Assembly (NCBI RefSeq): GCF_020400725.1
Contig: NZ_JAINVG010000001.1
Span: forward strand, 1-64,000
Direction: 5' to 3'
From: Streptomyces sp. NK15101
GTDB taxonomy: Bacteria; Actinomycetota; Actinomycetes; Streptomycetales; Streptomycetaceae
DNA length: 64,000 nucleotides
Shown here: positions 56,500 through 64,000 of the stretch, piece by piece
How the letters are laid out: each line of letters begins with the position of its first letter
Position numbering within the stretch: the stretch's first letter is position 1
Notes under the pieces: generated by a model
Seen by the model: the letters and a program-made list of their open reading frames with translations, nothing else
What the model was told of the DNA's origin: nothing
Database searches by the model: none
Made by a program: the position numbers and the translations under genes

Positions 56500-57920
56500 C
56501 GGCCGGTGACCTCGCCCTCGGTGTCGAGGAGCGCCAGCGCGACCTGTTCGAGACCGACCGACCTGGAAGCCTTCACAAGGACGACGTCCCCCGGGCGCAG
56601 CTCACTGCGCAACAGGTCGACAGCCGCCTGCGCGTCGGACACGTGCACCGACTCCTCACCCCACGAACCCTCGTTATATGCGCCCAGTTGCAGCCAGGAC
56701 GCTTCCCTGCCCCCGACCGCGACGAGCTTGCTGACGTTGAGCCGGACGGCGAGCCGTCCGACCGCGTCGTGCTCGACGAGCGATGCGTCACCGAGCTCGG
56801 CCATCTTGCCGAGCACCGCCCACGTACGAGCCCCTCGGGCCTGTGCGGCCCTGCCCATGGCCGCGAGCGCGCGCAGGGCGGCTCGCATGGACTCGGGGTT
56901 CGCGTTGTAGGCGTCGTTGACGATCGTCACGCCGTCCGGACGCTCGGTGACCTCCATGCGCCAGCGCGACAGGGTGCCGGCCTCGGAGAGCGCGGTGGCG
57001 ATCTCTTCGACAGGCATGCCCAGCTCGTGCGCGACGGCGGCCGCTGCGAGCGCGTTCGACACGTGGTGCTCACCGTACAGGCGCAAGGTCACGTCACTGC
57101 ACCCGGTGGGTGTGTGAAGCCTGAAAGAGGGCTGTCCGTTCTCTGTGAGGTGGACGTTCTCGGCCCGTACGGCCGCTTCGTCCGCTTCGCCGAACAACGT
57201 CACGCGGGCCTTGGTGCGGCTCGCCATGGCGCGGACGAACGGGTCGTCGGCGTTGAGGACCGCGATCCCGCCCTCCTCGGCGGACGGCAGGGACTCGACG
57301 AGCTCGCCCTTCGCCTGGGCGATCTGCTCCCGGCCGCCGAACTCGCCGATGTGGGCGCTGCCCACGTTGAGGACGAGGCCGATGCGGGGCGGGGTGAGCT
57401 CCGTGAGGTAGCGGATGTGGCCGATGCCGCGGGCGCCCATCTCCAGGACCAGGTGCCGGGTCTCGTCGCTCGCGCGGAGCGCCGTGAGCGGCAGGCCGAT
57501 CTCGTTGTTGAGCGAGCCGGGCGTCCACACGGTGGGTGCGTGCCGGTCGAGGACCTGGGCGATCAGGTCCTTGGTGGAGGTCTTGCCGGCCGAGCCGGTG
57601 AGGGCGACGACATCGGTGCCGAGCCGTTCCACGACCGCGCGGGCGAGGGCCCCCAGCGCGCTCTGGACGTCGTCGACGACGATGGCGGGGACGCCGACGG
57701 GGCGGGCGGCCAGCACGGCCGCCGCTCCCGCCGCGACGGCGCGCTCCGCGTAGTCGTGGCCGTCGACGTGCTCACCGGTGAAGGCCGCGAAGAGGCTGCC
57801 GGCCCGCACCTCGCGGGAGTCGATGACGACGGGCCCGGTGATCCGGGTGGCCGGATCCGGTATGTCGTGCGCCTGCCCGCCGACGATTTCGGCGATCTCG
57901 GCGAGGGAGAGGGCGATCAC
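56496..57920 (-). CDS. murF: UDP-MurNAc-tripeptide:D-Ala-D-Ala ligase
   Basis: A 474-aa Mur ligase that adds D-Ala-D-Ala. ATP site [28 protein letters not shown] and [21 protein letters not shown] in the central domain; [16 protein letters not shown] in the C-domain. It begins 4 bp after murE and overlaps mraY, so it is coupled to both. Confidence 0.96.
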   Translation of the reverse strand: MIALSLAEIAEIVGGQAHDIPDPATRITGPVVIDSREVRAGSLFAAFTGEHVDGHDYAERAVAAGAAAVLAARPVGVPAIVVDDVQSALGALARAVVERLGTDVVALTGSAGKTSTKDLIAQVLDRHAPTVWTPGSLNNEIGLPLTALRASDETRHLVLEMGARGIGHIRYLTELTPPRIGLVLNVGSAHIGEFGGREQIAQAKGELVESLPSAEEGGIAVLNADDPFVRAMASRTKARVTLFGEADEAAVRAENVHLTENGQPSFRLHTPTGCSDVTLRLYGEHHVSNALAAAAVAHELGMPVEEIATALSEAGTLSRWRMEVTERPDGVTIVNDAYNANPESMRAALRALAAMGRAAQARGARTWAVLGKMAELGDASLVEHDAVGRLAVRLNVSKLVAVGGREASWLQLGAYNEGSWGEESVHVSDAQAAVDLLRSELRPGDVVLVKASRSVGLEQVALALLDTEGEVTGR

Positions 57921-57924
57921 TGCT

Positions 57925-59616
57925 TCATCCCTGACTGTTCTCGTGACGGTGTGCGTCCTGCTGGCTCTGCTGGCTCTGCTGGCTCTGCTGGCTGAGAATC
58001 GCCGCGCGCAGGACCTCGCGGTCGTCGAAGGGGCGTACGACCCCGGCGGTCTCCTGGCCCTGCTCGTGGCCCTTGCCGGCGACCAGGACGGTGTCGCCGG
58101 GCCGTGCCCGGGCGACGGCGGCGGCGATGGCTGCGGCCCTGTCGGGTTCGACGAGGACGTGGCCGCGTTCCTCCGCCGGCACCTCGGCGGCGCCGGCGAG
58201 CATGGCGCCGAGGATCACCAGGGGGTCCTCGGAGCGGGGGTTGTCGGAGGTCAGGACGGCGGTGTCGGCGAGCCGGGCGGCGGCGGCTCCCATCGGGCCG
58301 CGTTTGGTGGTGTCCCGGTCGCCCCCGCAGCCGATGACCACGTGCAGCCGGCCCTCGGTGACCTCGCGCAGGGAGCGCAGGACCGATTCGACGGCGTCCG
58401 TCTTGTGCGCGTAGTCGACGACCGCGAGGTACGGCTGGCCCGCGTCGACCCGCTCCAGGCGGCCCGGGACGCCGGGGACGGCGGCGACCCCCTCGGCCGC
58501 GGCCTTCGGGTCCAGGCCGGCGGCGGCGAGGGTCGCGATCGCGGCGAGGGTGTTGGCGACGTTGAACGGGCCGGGCAGCGGGGCGGTGGCGGAGATCCGC
58601 TCGCCCTCGGGCCCGACGGCGGTGAAGGTCGAGTCGTGGGAGCCGAGGACGAGGTCCTCGGCGCGCCAGTCGGCCTCGGCCCGGCCCTCGGCGGAGAAGG
58701 TGACGACCGGGACGGTGGCCTCCGTGACGAGCCTGCGGCCGTACGCGTCGTCGAGGTTGACCACGCCCAGGCGGCTGCGCGCGGGCGTGAAGAGCCCGGC
58801 CTTGGCCTGGAAGTAGTCCTCCATGTCGGAGTGGAACTCCATGTGCTCCGGGCTGAGGTTGTTGAAGACGGCGACGTCGAAGACGCAGCCGTCGACCCGG
58901 CCGAGCACGAGGGCGTGGCTGGAGACCTCCATGGCGACGGCCTCGACGCCCCGCTCGCGCATGACGGCGAAGAGCGCCTGGAGGTCGGTGGCCTCGGGGG
59001 TGGTCCGCTCGGACTTGATGCGCTCGTCGCCGATCCTCATCTCGACGGTGCCGACGAGGCCGGTCCTCCGCCCGGAACCGCGCAGTCCCCCTTCCACCAG
59101 GTAGGCGGTGGTGGTCTTGCCCGAGGTGCCGGTGATGCCGATCTGGAGGAGGTCCTCGCCGGGGCGCCCGTAGATCGCGGCCGCCAGTTCGCCCATCCGG
59201 CCCCGCGGGTTCTCCACGACGAGGACCGGGAGGCCGGTCGCGGCGGCGCGCTCGGCGCCCGCCGGGTCGGTGAGGATCGCGGCGGCACCGAGCCCGGCGG
59301 CCTGGGCGACGAAGTCCGCGCCGTGCGCGCGGGCGCCGGGCAGGGCCGCGTACAGGTCCCCCGGGCGCACGGCCCGCGAGTCGTGCGTGATGCCCGAGAT
59401 CTCGGCGGCCCGCGGGGCTTCGACCCCGAGCTGCGCGGCCAGGTCGCCCAGGGGTGTCGGGCGGGCCTGCTCCGGCCGGGGTGGGGCGTTTCGGTACTGA
59501 TCAGCGTGTGGCACGGCGGTGAGCGTACCGGGCGCACCCTGTGCGGGGCCAAAAGAGCCCGGGGCCTCGCCGGAGTTCGATTTCCGGTTCCCGGAATGGG
59601 GGGTGATCGTTGTCAC
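57925..59616 (-). CDS. murE: UDP-MurNAc-tripeptide synthetase (diaminopimelate-adding)
   Basis: A 563-aa Mur ligase. A disordered N-terminal extension of about 50 residues precedes the UDP-binding domain (GITHDSRAVRPGDLYAALPG); ATP site GITGTSGKTTTAYLVEGG; C-terminal SDNPRSEDP, the diaminopimelate-recognition motif. Streptomyces walls contain LL-DAP, so the isomer used deserves note. The C-terminus ends with four SQQ repeats from a 9-bp tandem repeat. GTG start with GGGAG five bases upstream. Confidence 0.95.
   Translation of the reverse strand: MTTITPHSGNRKSNSGEAPGSFGPAQGAPGTLTAVPHADQYRNAPPRPEQARPTPLGDLAAQLGVEAPRAAEISGITHDSRAVRPGDLYAALPGARAHGADFVAQAAGLGAAAILTDPAGAERAAATGLPVLVVENPRGRMGELAAAIYGRPGEDLLQIGITGTSGKTTTAYLVEGGLRGSGRRTGLVGTVEMRIGDERIKSERTTPEATDLQALFAVMRERGVEAVAMEVSSHALVLGRVDGCVFDVAVFNNLSPEHMEFHSDMEDYFQAKAGLFTPARSRLGVVNLDDAYGRRLVTEATVPVVTFSAEGRAEADWRAEDLVLGSHDSTFTAVGPEGERISATAPLPGPFNVANTLAAIATLAAAGLDPKAAAEGVAAVPGVPGRLERVDAGQPYLAVVDYAHKTDAVESVLRSLREVTEGRLHVVIGCGGDRDTTKRGPMGAAAARLADTAVLTSDNPRSEDPLVILGAMLAGAAEVPAEERGHVLVEPDRAAAIAAAVARARPGDTVLVAGKGHEQGQETAGVVRPFDDREVLRAAILSQQSQQSQQSQQDAHRHENSQG
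57958..57993. repeat. 9-bp tandem repeat (x4) at the 3' end of murE
   Basis: CTGCTGGCT repeated four times without error, coding on the minus strand for SQQ units. In frame; copy-number changes would only lengthen or shorten the tail. Confidence 0.95.
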
Positions 59617-59632
59617 TGGTGCTCCCGGAGTG

Positions 59633-61642
59633 TCACGGGGTGGGTTCGAAGTCGACGGGCAGTCGAGCGGGGGCGCTGCCCGTGGGGGCGACGTGGAGGG
59701 TCTTGAGGGCGAACTCCATGACCTTCTTGTAGATGGGTCCGCAGATCTGGCCGCCGAAGTAGCTTCCCTTGGTGGGGTTCTGGATGGCGCAGTAGACCGT
59801 GATCTGCGGGTCGTCGGCGGGGGCGAAGCCGGCGAAGGAGGCGGTGTACCCCTTGTAGCGGCCGAGCTCGGGGTCGACGCGGTTGGCGGTGCCGGTCTTG
59901 CCCGCGACGCGGTAGCCGGGGATCGCGGCCCTGTTGCCGGTGCCGTCCTCGTCGTCGACGACGGACTCCAGCATCTGCGCGAGGGTCTTGGCGGTCTTCT
60001 CGCTGACGACCCGGGACTCCTTGGGCGCGGGGGCCGCGGCGAAGCGCCCGTCGGGTCCCTTGGTGCCGCGGACGAGGGTCGGTTCGATCCGTACGCCTCC
60101 GTTGGCGATGGTCGAGTACACGGAGGCGGCCTGCATGGCGCTGACGGAGAGGCCCTGGCCGAAGGGGATCGTGTACTGCTGCGAGGTGGACCAGTCCTGC
60201 GGCTTGGCGAGGATGCCGGGGGTCTCCCCCGGGTAGCGCAGGCCGGTGGGGCTGCCGATGCCGAACTTGCGCAGGTAGGAGTAGAGGACCCGGTTGGACT
60301 CGGCCTGGTCGGCGCCGAGTCGGCCGGTGGCGAGGATGGTGCCGATGTTGCTGGACCTGGCGAGGACGCCGTTGAGCGTCAGGTACCAGGTCCTGTGGTC
60401 GACGTCGTCCTTGAAGAGCCGGTCGCCGCGGTGGAGCCGGTTGGGGACGGTGACGTGGGTGTCGGGGGCGGCCTTGCCCTCCTCCAGGACGGCGGCCATG
60501 GACATGATCTTGCTGGTGGAGCCGGGCTCGTAGGCGTCCTGGAGGGCGGCGTTGCCCATGGCCGCGGCGTTGGCGGCGGAGAGGTCGTTTGGGTCGAAGC
60601 CGGGGGCGTTGGCCATGGCGAGGACCTCGCCGGTCCTGGTGTTCTGCACGACGACGTAGCCGCGGTCGGCCCTGGACTTCTTCACCTGCTCGGTGATGGC
60701 CTGCTGGGCGGCCCACTGGATGTCCCGGTCGATGGTCAGCTCGATGTCGGAGCCGGGGACGGCGGGGGTGCCCTGGGAGCCCGCGGTGGGCACCTGGCGG
60801 CCGCCGGACTGGGTGAAGCGGATCTTGCCGTCCTTGCCGGCGAGTTCCCGGTCGAGCATGGACTCGAGACCGCCGGCGCCGCGGCCCTCGGCGTTGACGT
60901 AGCCCAGTATCCCGGCGGCCAGCTCGCCGTTCGGGTACACGCGCTTGCTGCTGGGCTCGCTGAGGATGCCGCCGAGGAGGTTGATCCCGTTCCCGCCGAC
61001 GGCCTGGGCCTTCTGGCCGTAGACCCGCTTGAGGTCCTTGATCTGGTTCCAGACCTGCGGGGTCTGCTTGCGGGCGAGCAGGGTGTAGCGGGACTTGGGG
61101 GTGCGCAGCTTCTTCGCGAGCTCGGCCGGTTGCTTGCCGAGGATCGGGGCGAGGAGCGCGGCCGCCTGCTCGGGGGCGTCGGCCGTCTTCGACTCCTCGC
61201 GGGTGAAGAGCTTGGGGTCGGCGGTGATGTCGTACGCGTCGACGCTGGCGGCGAGCGCGATGCCGTTGCGGTCGGTGATCTCGCCCCGCTCGGCGGAGAG
61301 CGTGTACTCCTGGAAGCGGTACTTGTCGGCCTTGGCGGCGTACGCACCGGCGTCGACGGCCTGGACCTGGAGCAGCCGCACCACGAAGACCAGCATGACG
61401 AGGGTCAGGCCGAGGGAGATCAGCCGCAGCCGGGGCCGCGGGCTGCCGAGCCGGATGGTGCGGGGCTGCCGGGCCGGAGGCCGGGCCGCGGGACGCTTCG
61501 CGGCCGGGCGCGGGGCGGGGCGGGACGGACGGGCCCCGGGCGTGCGGGCTCCGGTCGTGCGGGCCCCGGCGGAGGCGGGCCGGGGGCGTGCGGGCCGGGC
61601 GGGGCCGGGGACGCGGCGGCCCGGGGGCTCCTTGGAGGGCAC
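59633..61642 (-). CDS. ftsI: Septal transpeptidase, penicillin-binding protein FtsI (PBP3/PbpB)
   Basis: A 669-aa class B PBP. A basic Pro/Ala/Arg-rich cytoplasmic tail of about 70 residues and a membrane segment (about 72-92) precede the dimerisation domain (SAERGEITDRNGIALA). The transpeptidase has SxxK in EPGSTSKIMSM, SxN in LARSSNIGT and KTGT in RVAGKTGTANR. It cross-links septal wall with FtsW. GTG start, 7 bp after the ftsL-like gene. Confidence 0.97.
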   Translation of the reverse strand: MPSKEPPGRRVPGPARPARPRPASAGARTTGARTPGARPSRPAPRPAAKRPAARPPARQPRTIRLGSPRPRLRLISLGLTLVMLVFVVRLLQVQAVDAGAYAAKADKYRFQEYTLSAERGEITDRNGIALAASVDAYDITADPKLFTREESKTADAPEQAAALLAPILGKQPAELAKKLRTPKSRYTLLARKQTPQVWNQIKDLKRVYGQKAQAVGGNGINLLGGILSEPSSKRVYPNGELAAGILGYVNAEGRGAGGLESMLDRELAGKDGKIRFTQSGGRQVPTAGSQGTPAVPGSDIELTIDRDIQWAAQQAITEQVKKSRADRGYVVVQNTRTGEVLAMANAPGFDPNDLSAANAAAMGNAALQDAYEPGSTSKIMSMAAVLEEGKAAPDTHVTVPNRLHRGDRLFKDDVDHRTWYLTLNGVLARSSNIGTILATGRLGADQAESNRVLYSYLRKFGIGSPTGLRYPGETPGILAKPQDWSTSQQYTIPFGQGLSVSAMQAASVYSTIANGGVRIEPTLVRGTKGPDGRFAAAPAPKESRVVSEKTAKTLAQMLESVVDDEDGTGNRAAIPGYRVAGKTGTANRVDPELGRYKGYTASFAGFAPADDPQITVYCAIQNPTKGSYFGGQICGPIYKKVMEFALKTLHVAPTGSAPARLPVDFEPTP

Positions 61643-61649
61643 TGCTCGC

Positions 61650-62387
61650 TCACCTGCCGGTTTGTGTCGGTGCGGGTTCTGGCGCTGTCCGTGCCTGGCG
61701 GTCCCGGACGTCCGGCACCGGCGCTGTCCCTGCCTGGCCGGTGCCGGTGGGGTCCTGCCGCTCGGGTCCCGGCGCTGCCCCTGCCTGGCCGGTGCCGGTG
61801 GGGCCCGGGCTGGTGGGGGTTGCTCCGGTCGTGCCCGTGCCGGTGTTCATGACCTCGGGTGTGCTTGCGCTCCCGGTGGCGCTGACCGCACTCGTGGGGC
61901 TGCCGGAGGTACCGGTGTTCGTCGTGGCGCCGGTGCGCGTGGCGGACGTGGTCCCCGGGGTGCCGGTTCCGGCCGGCGGCGGCGTCGGCTTCGGCTGGGG
62001 CTTCGGGGTCGGTTTCGGGGCGACCGCGACCGACGGTTCGCCGAGGACCCTGCCGTCCGGGCCGAGGAAGGCGGGGCTGCCGCCGGGGACCATGCCGAGC
62101 TCGCGGGCCCGCCGCTCCAGGGCGTCGGGGGCCGCGTAGTCGTCGACGTCCCGCTGGAGCGCCTGCTCCTCGTCGGTGAGCTCGGTGGTCTTGTCCTTGA
62201 GCTCGTTCAGCTGGAAGGAGCCCTGGTTGAGGGCCGAGTTCAGCAGGAGCAGGGTGATCAGCCCGCCGCCGAGCAGGACGACGACGAGCAGGACGAAGGG
62301 GGTGCGGGCGGCCGAGCTGGGCCCCGACGGCATGAGCCGGCCGAGTCGCTCGGCCCGCCCTTTGAGGGGCCCCTTCGCCGTGCTCAC
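61650..62387 (-). CDS. ftsL: FtsL-like septum formation protein with long Pro/Thr/Gly-rich tail
   Basis: A 245-aa bitopic protein: a short basic tail (1-28), membrane segment (about 30-50), a coiled coil ([41 protein letters not shown]) typical of FtsL/DivIC, then ~130 residues of low-complexity Pro/Thr/Gly, unusually long. FtsL bridges FtsQ and FtsW/FtsI. The symbol rests on position between rsmH and ftsI and on the topology. GTG start overlaps the rsmH stop by 4 bp. The tail contains a duplicated DNA segment. Confidence 0.85.
   Translation of the reverse strand: MSTAKGPLKGRAERLGRLMPSGPSSAARTPFVLLVVVLLGGGLITLLLLNSALNQGSFQLNELKDKTTELTDEEQALQRDVDDYAAPDALERRARELGMVPGGSPAFLGPDGRVLGEPSVAVAPKPTPKPQPKPTPPPAGTGTPGTTSATRTGATTNTGTSGSPTSAVSATGSASTPEVMNTGTGTTGATPTSPGPTGTGQAGAAPGPERQDPTGTGQAGTAPVPDVRDRQARTAPEPAPTQTGR
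61718..61806. repeat. 38-bp direct repeat in the ftsL-like tail
   Basis: Copies at 61718-61755 and 61769-61806, differing at two or three bases (CCGGCGCTG, CTGCCTGGCCGGTGCCGGTG shared). They code for [11 protein letters not shown] repeats; the 51-bp period is a multiple of three. A third, more diverged copy may precede at about 61680. Confidence 0.85.
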
Positions 62388-63340
62388 AGGACGTCTTCCC
62401 GGATGCGCTCGACGCCCCGGAGCCGGGCGGGGGCGGCCCGCCGGTTCTCGGCGACCTCCTCCTCCGTGGGCAGCTCGGCGCCCCGGGTGAGCAGCTTCAG
62501 CCGGGGCTGGTACTTCTCGGGGACGACCGGCAGCCCGGGCGGGGCGGTGGTCGCCGCACCGGCCGCGAAGACGCCCTTGACGATCCGGTCCTCCAGGGAC
62601 TGGTACGAGAGGACGACGACCCGTCCGCCGACGGCGAGGGCCTTGACGGCCGCCGGGATGGCCTTCTCGACGCTGTCGAGCTCGTGGTTGACCTCGATGC
62701 GCAGGGCCTGGAAGGTGCGCTTGGCCGGGTTGCCGCCGGTGCGCTTGGCGGCCTGCGGCAGGGCGTCCCGGATGAGCTCGACGAGCCGGGCGCTGTTGGT
62801 GAAGGGCTCCTTCTCGCGCTCGCGCACGATCGCGGAGACGATCCGCTTGGCCTGCTTCTCCTCGCCGTACGCGCGCAGGATCCGGACCAGCTCGCCCGCC
62901 GGGTAGGTGTTGAGGACCTCGGCCGCGCTGATGCCGGTCGTCTGGTCCATGCGCATGTCGAGCGGGGCGTCCTGGGCGTAGGCGAAGCCGCGGTCGGCCT
63001 CGTCCAGCTGCATGGAGGAGACGCCCAGGTCGAAGAGGACGCCGTCCACCTTGTCGATGCCGAGCCGGTCGAGGACCTCGGGCAGCTCGTCGTACACGGC
63101 GTGGACGAGGGTGGCCCGGTCCCCGTACGGGGCGAGCCGCTCGCCGGAGAGCCGCAGGGCCTCCTTGTCGCGGTCGAGGGCGACGAGCCGCGCCTCGGGG
63201 AACCGCTCGAGCAGGGCCTCGCTGTGGCCGCCGAGGCCCAGGGTGCAGTCGACGACGACCGCGCCGGGGCGCTGCAGTGCGGGGGCCAACATGTCCAGGC
63301 ACCGCTGGAGCATCACCGGGACGTGTCGGTCGTTGCTCAA
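62384..63340 (-). CDS. rsmH: 16S rRNA (cytosine(1402)-N4)-methyltransferase
   Basis: A 318-aa SAM-dependent methyltransferase, first gene of the dcw cluster. SAM-binding [18 protein letters not shown] and the family motifs [31 protein letters not shown] and [11 protein letters not shown] are present. The only start fitting the family N-terminus ([12 protein letters not shown]) is a TTG at 63340, with GAGAGGG about seven bases upstream. Overlaps ftsL by 4 bp. No mraZ precedes it. Confidence 0.95.
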   Translation of the reverse strand: MSNDRHVPVMLQRCLDMLAPALQRPGAVVVDCTLGLGGHSEALLERFPEARLVALDRDKEALRLSGERLAPYGDRATLVHAVYDELPEVLDRLGIDKVDGVLFDLGVSSMQLDEADRGFAYAQDAPLDMRMDQTTGISAAEVLNTYPAGELVRILRAYGEEKQAKRIVSAIVREREKEPFTNSARLVELIRDALPQAAKRTGGNPAKRTFQALRIEVNHELDSVEKAIPAAVKALAVGGRVVVLSYQSLEDRIVKGVFAAGAATTAPPGLPVVPEKYQPRLKLLTRGAELPTEEEVAENRRAAPARLRGVERIREDVL

Positions 63341-63666
63341 TGCGCCCTCTCAGGTCCGGCGCGGAGGCACGTACCGCGGGCGGAGGCCGAGCCGGAGGTA
63401 CCGCCGCACACACGGGGGAGAAACCGCGGGAAATCGCTCGTTGTCTCCGTGAACTCCGCGTCACTTTAGTCCACGGGACCCGCCGGTCAATCAACCGACT
63501 GGCGCGTCGCCCGGCACCGGCGACCTGTCCGGACATTCCGGACGGCTCACCCGTTCGGGGGCGGAGCCGCTCATGTCTGTGGCATAGCTCACAACAAGGC
63601 TCATTGAGGTTCTTTGTCCCCTCTCACAACAGGCCCGGAAAGCCTGTGACCATTAACGTCGGAACC
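63341..63666. promoter_or_regulatory. Divergent promoter region between rsmH/dcw and carbonic anhydrase
   Basis: A 326-bp stretch without a gene. Near the carbonic anhydrase start are two copies of CTCACAACA (about 63583 and 63623) and the inverted repeat ACAGGC-N7-GCCTGT (63629-63647). The rsmH side is an AT-richer patch near 63430-63470. It should hold the main upstream promoter of the dcw cluster. Confidence 0.5.
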
Positions 63667-64000
63667 ATGTCGACCTCCACGCACCCCTCCGCCGACGCCA
63701 TACGCACCGGCCCCACGGTCACCGACCGTCTCGTCGAGGCCAACGCCCGCTACGCGTCCGATTTCACCGACCCGGGAATGGACGCGCGGCCCGTACTGCG
63801 CGTCGCCGTCGTCGCCTGCATGGACGCCCGTCTCGACCTGCACGCGGCCCTCGGCCTCGAACTCGGCGACTGCCACACCATCCGCAACGCGGGCGGCGTG
63901 GTCACCGACGACGTGATCCGGTCGCTCACCATCAGCCAGCGCGCCCTCGGCACCCGCAGCGTGATGCTGGTGCACCACACGAACTGCGGTCTCGAATCGC
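63667..64000 (+). CDS. Beta-class carbonic anhydrase, N-terminal part (cut by window edge)
   Basis: 111 codons are visible, starting MSTSTHPSADAIRTG. VAVVACMDARLDL carries the first zinc Cys and the Asp-Arg pair; IRNAGG and MLVHHTNCGLES carry the zinc histidine and second cysteine. This is the short beta-carbonic-anhydrase type that interconverts CO2 and bicarbonate. ATG start; the 3' end lies beyond the window. Confidence 0.92.
   Translation, partial: MSTSTHPSADAIRTGPTVTDRLVEANARYASDFTDPGMDARPVLRVAVVACMDARLDLHAALGLELGDCHTIRNAGGVVTDDVIRSLTISQRALGTRSVMLVHHTNCGLES

Noticed and set aside
57958..57993. CRISPR-like repeats
   Set aside because: The repeats are 9 bp, contiguous and coding, with no spacers and no cas genes anywhere in the window.
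57778..59706. 642-codon + strand frame opposite murE
   Set aside because: Shadow of murE with Gly/Val/Asp-rich low-complexity translation.
59519..61852. 777-codon + strand frame opposite ftsI
   Set aside because: Shadow of ftsI; the real gene shows the SxxK, SxN and KTGT motifs.

Overview
The window is high-GC actinobacterial chromosome, almost certainly Streptomyces core. Evidence read from the sequence: very high third-position GC, frequent GTG starts, 4-bp stop/start overlaps between adjacent genes, and a gene order (lgt – trpABMC – trpE/hisI – his operon – dnaE – lspA – ileS – divIVA – dcw cluster – beta carbonic anhydrase) that I recognise from Streptomyces chromosomes. I see no phage, insertion-sequence transposase, tRNA, rRNA, CRISPR array or secondary-metabolite cluster.

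Layout. Positions 1–8723 hold the start of lgt, a membrane-anchored DsbA-like protein and the tryptophan genes (trpC, trpM, trpB, trpA; trpE downstream of hisI) with three small membrane proteins between them. Positions 8808–11396 hold a TIGR03085 protein and a regulator/MFS pair. Positions 11463–17215 are the histidine operon hisD-hisC-hisB-(54-aa membrane protein)-hisH-priA-ridA-hisF, read leftward and tightly coupled. No trpF is present; priA, with both expected catalytic aspartates, explains this because actinobacterial PriA serves both the His and Trp pathways.

Positions 17410–25812 carry a beta-solenoid-like membrane protein, a helical-repeat protein, a Lon-substrate-binding-domain protein, ybaK, an ABC exporter, a NYN-domain protein and a 57-aa basic protein. 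dnaE (antisense to the numbering) fills 25881–29420. Positions 29589–38216 are a mosaic of single genes: a DUF2252 kinase-like protein, a second DsbA-like protein with a membrane neighbour, a Tat-exported PhoD phosphatase, a secreted zinc metalloprotease, a hydrolase, a Na+/H+ antiporter and a tiny secreted peptide. A GNAT, an RluA-type pseudouridine synthase, lspA and a DksA-like protein with a histone-H1-like tail follow.

ileS (41898–45029) is preceded by a recognisable T-box leader. From 63340 leftward to 45458 lies the division and cell-wall (dcw) cluster: rsmH, ftsL-like, ftsI, murE, murF, mraY, murD, ftsW, murG, ftsQ, ftsZ, pgeF, yggS, sepF, yggT, divIVA. These genes make the lipid-linked peptidoglycan precursor, assemble the Z ring and mark the growing pole. 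murC, ddl, ftsA and mraZ are not here. A divergent beta carbonic anhydrase is cut by the right edge.

Most interesting signals: (1) a ~210-bp non-coding repeat present twice (near 3379–3590 and 45090–45342), the second copy being split by a ~45-bp GC-rich palindromic element; (2) another copy of that short element lying in frame inside a coding region (20058–20104); (3) short tandem repeats in the C-terminus of MurE, the tail of the FtsL-like protein and the DivIVA linker; (4) strong inverted repeats in front of hisD, of the 10737–11333 regulator and of ftsZ. I did not find a wholly new multi-gene system; the novelty is in these elements and in a few uncharacterised proteins.
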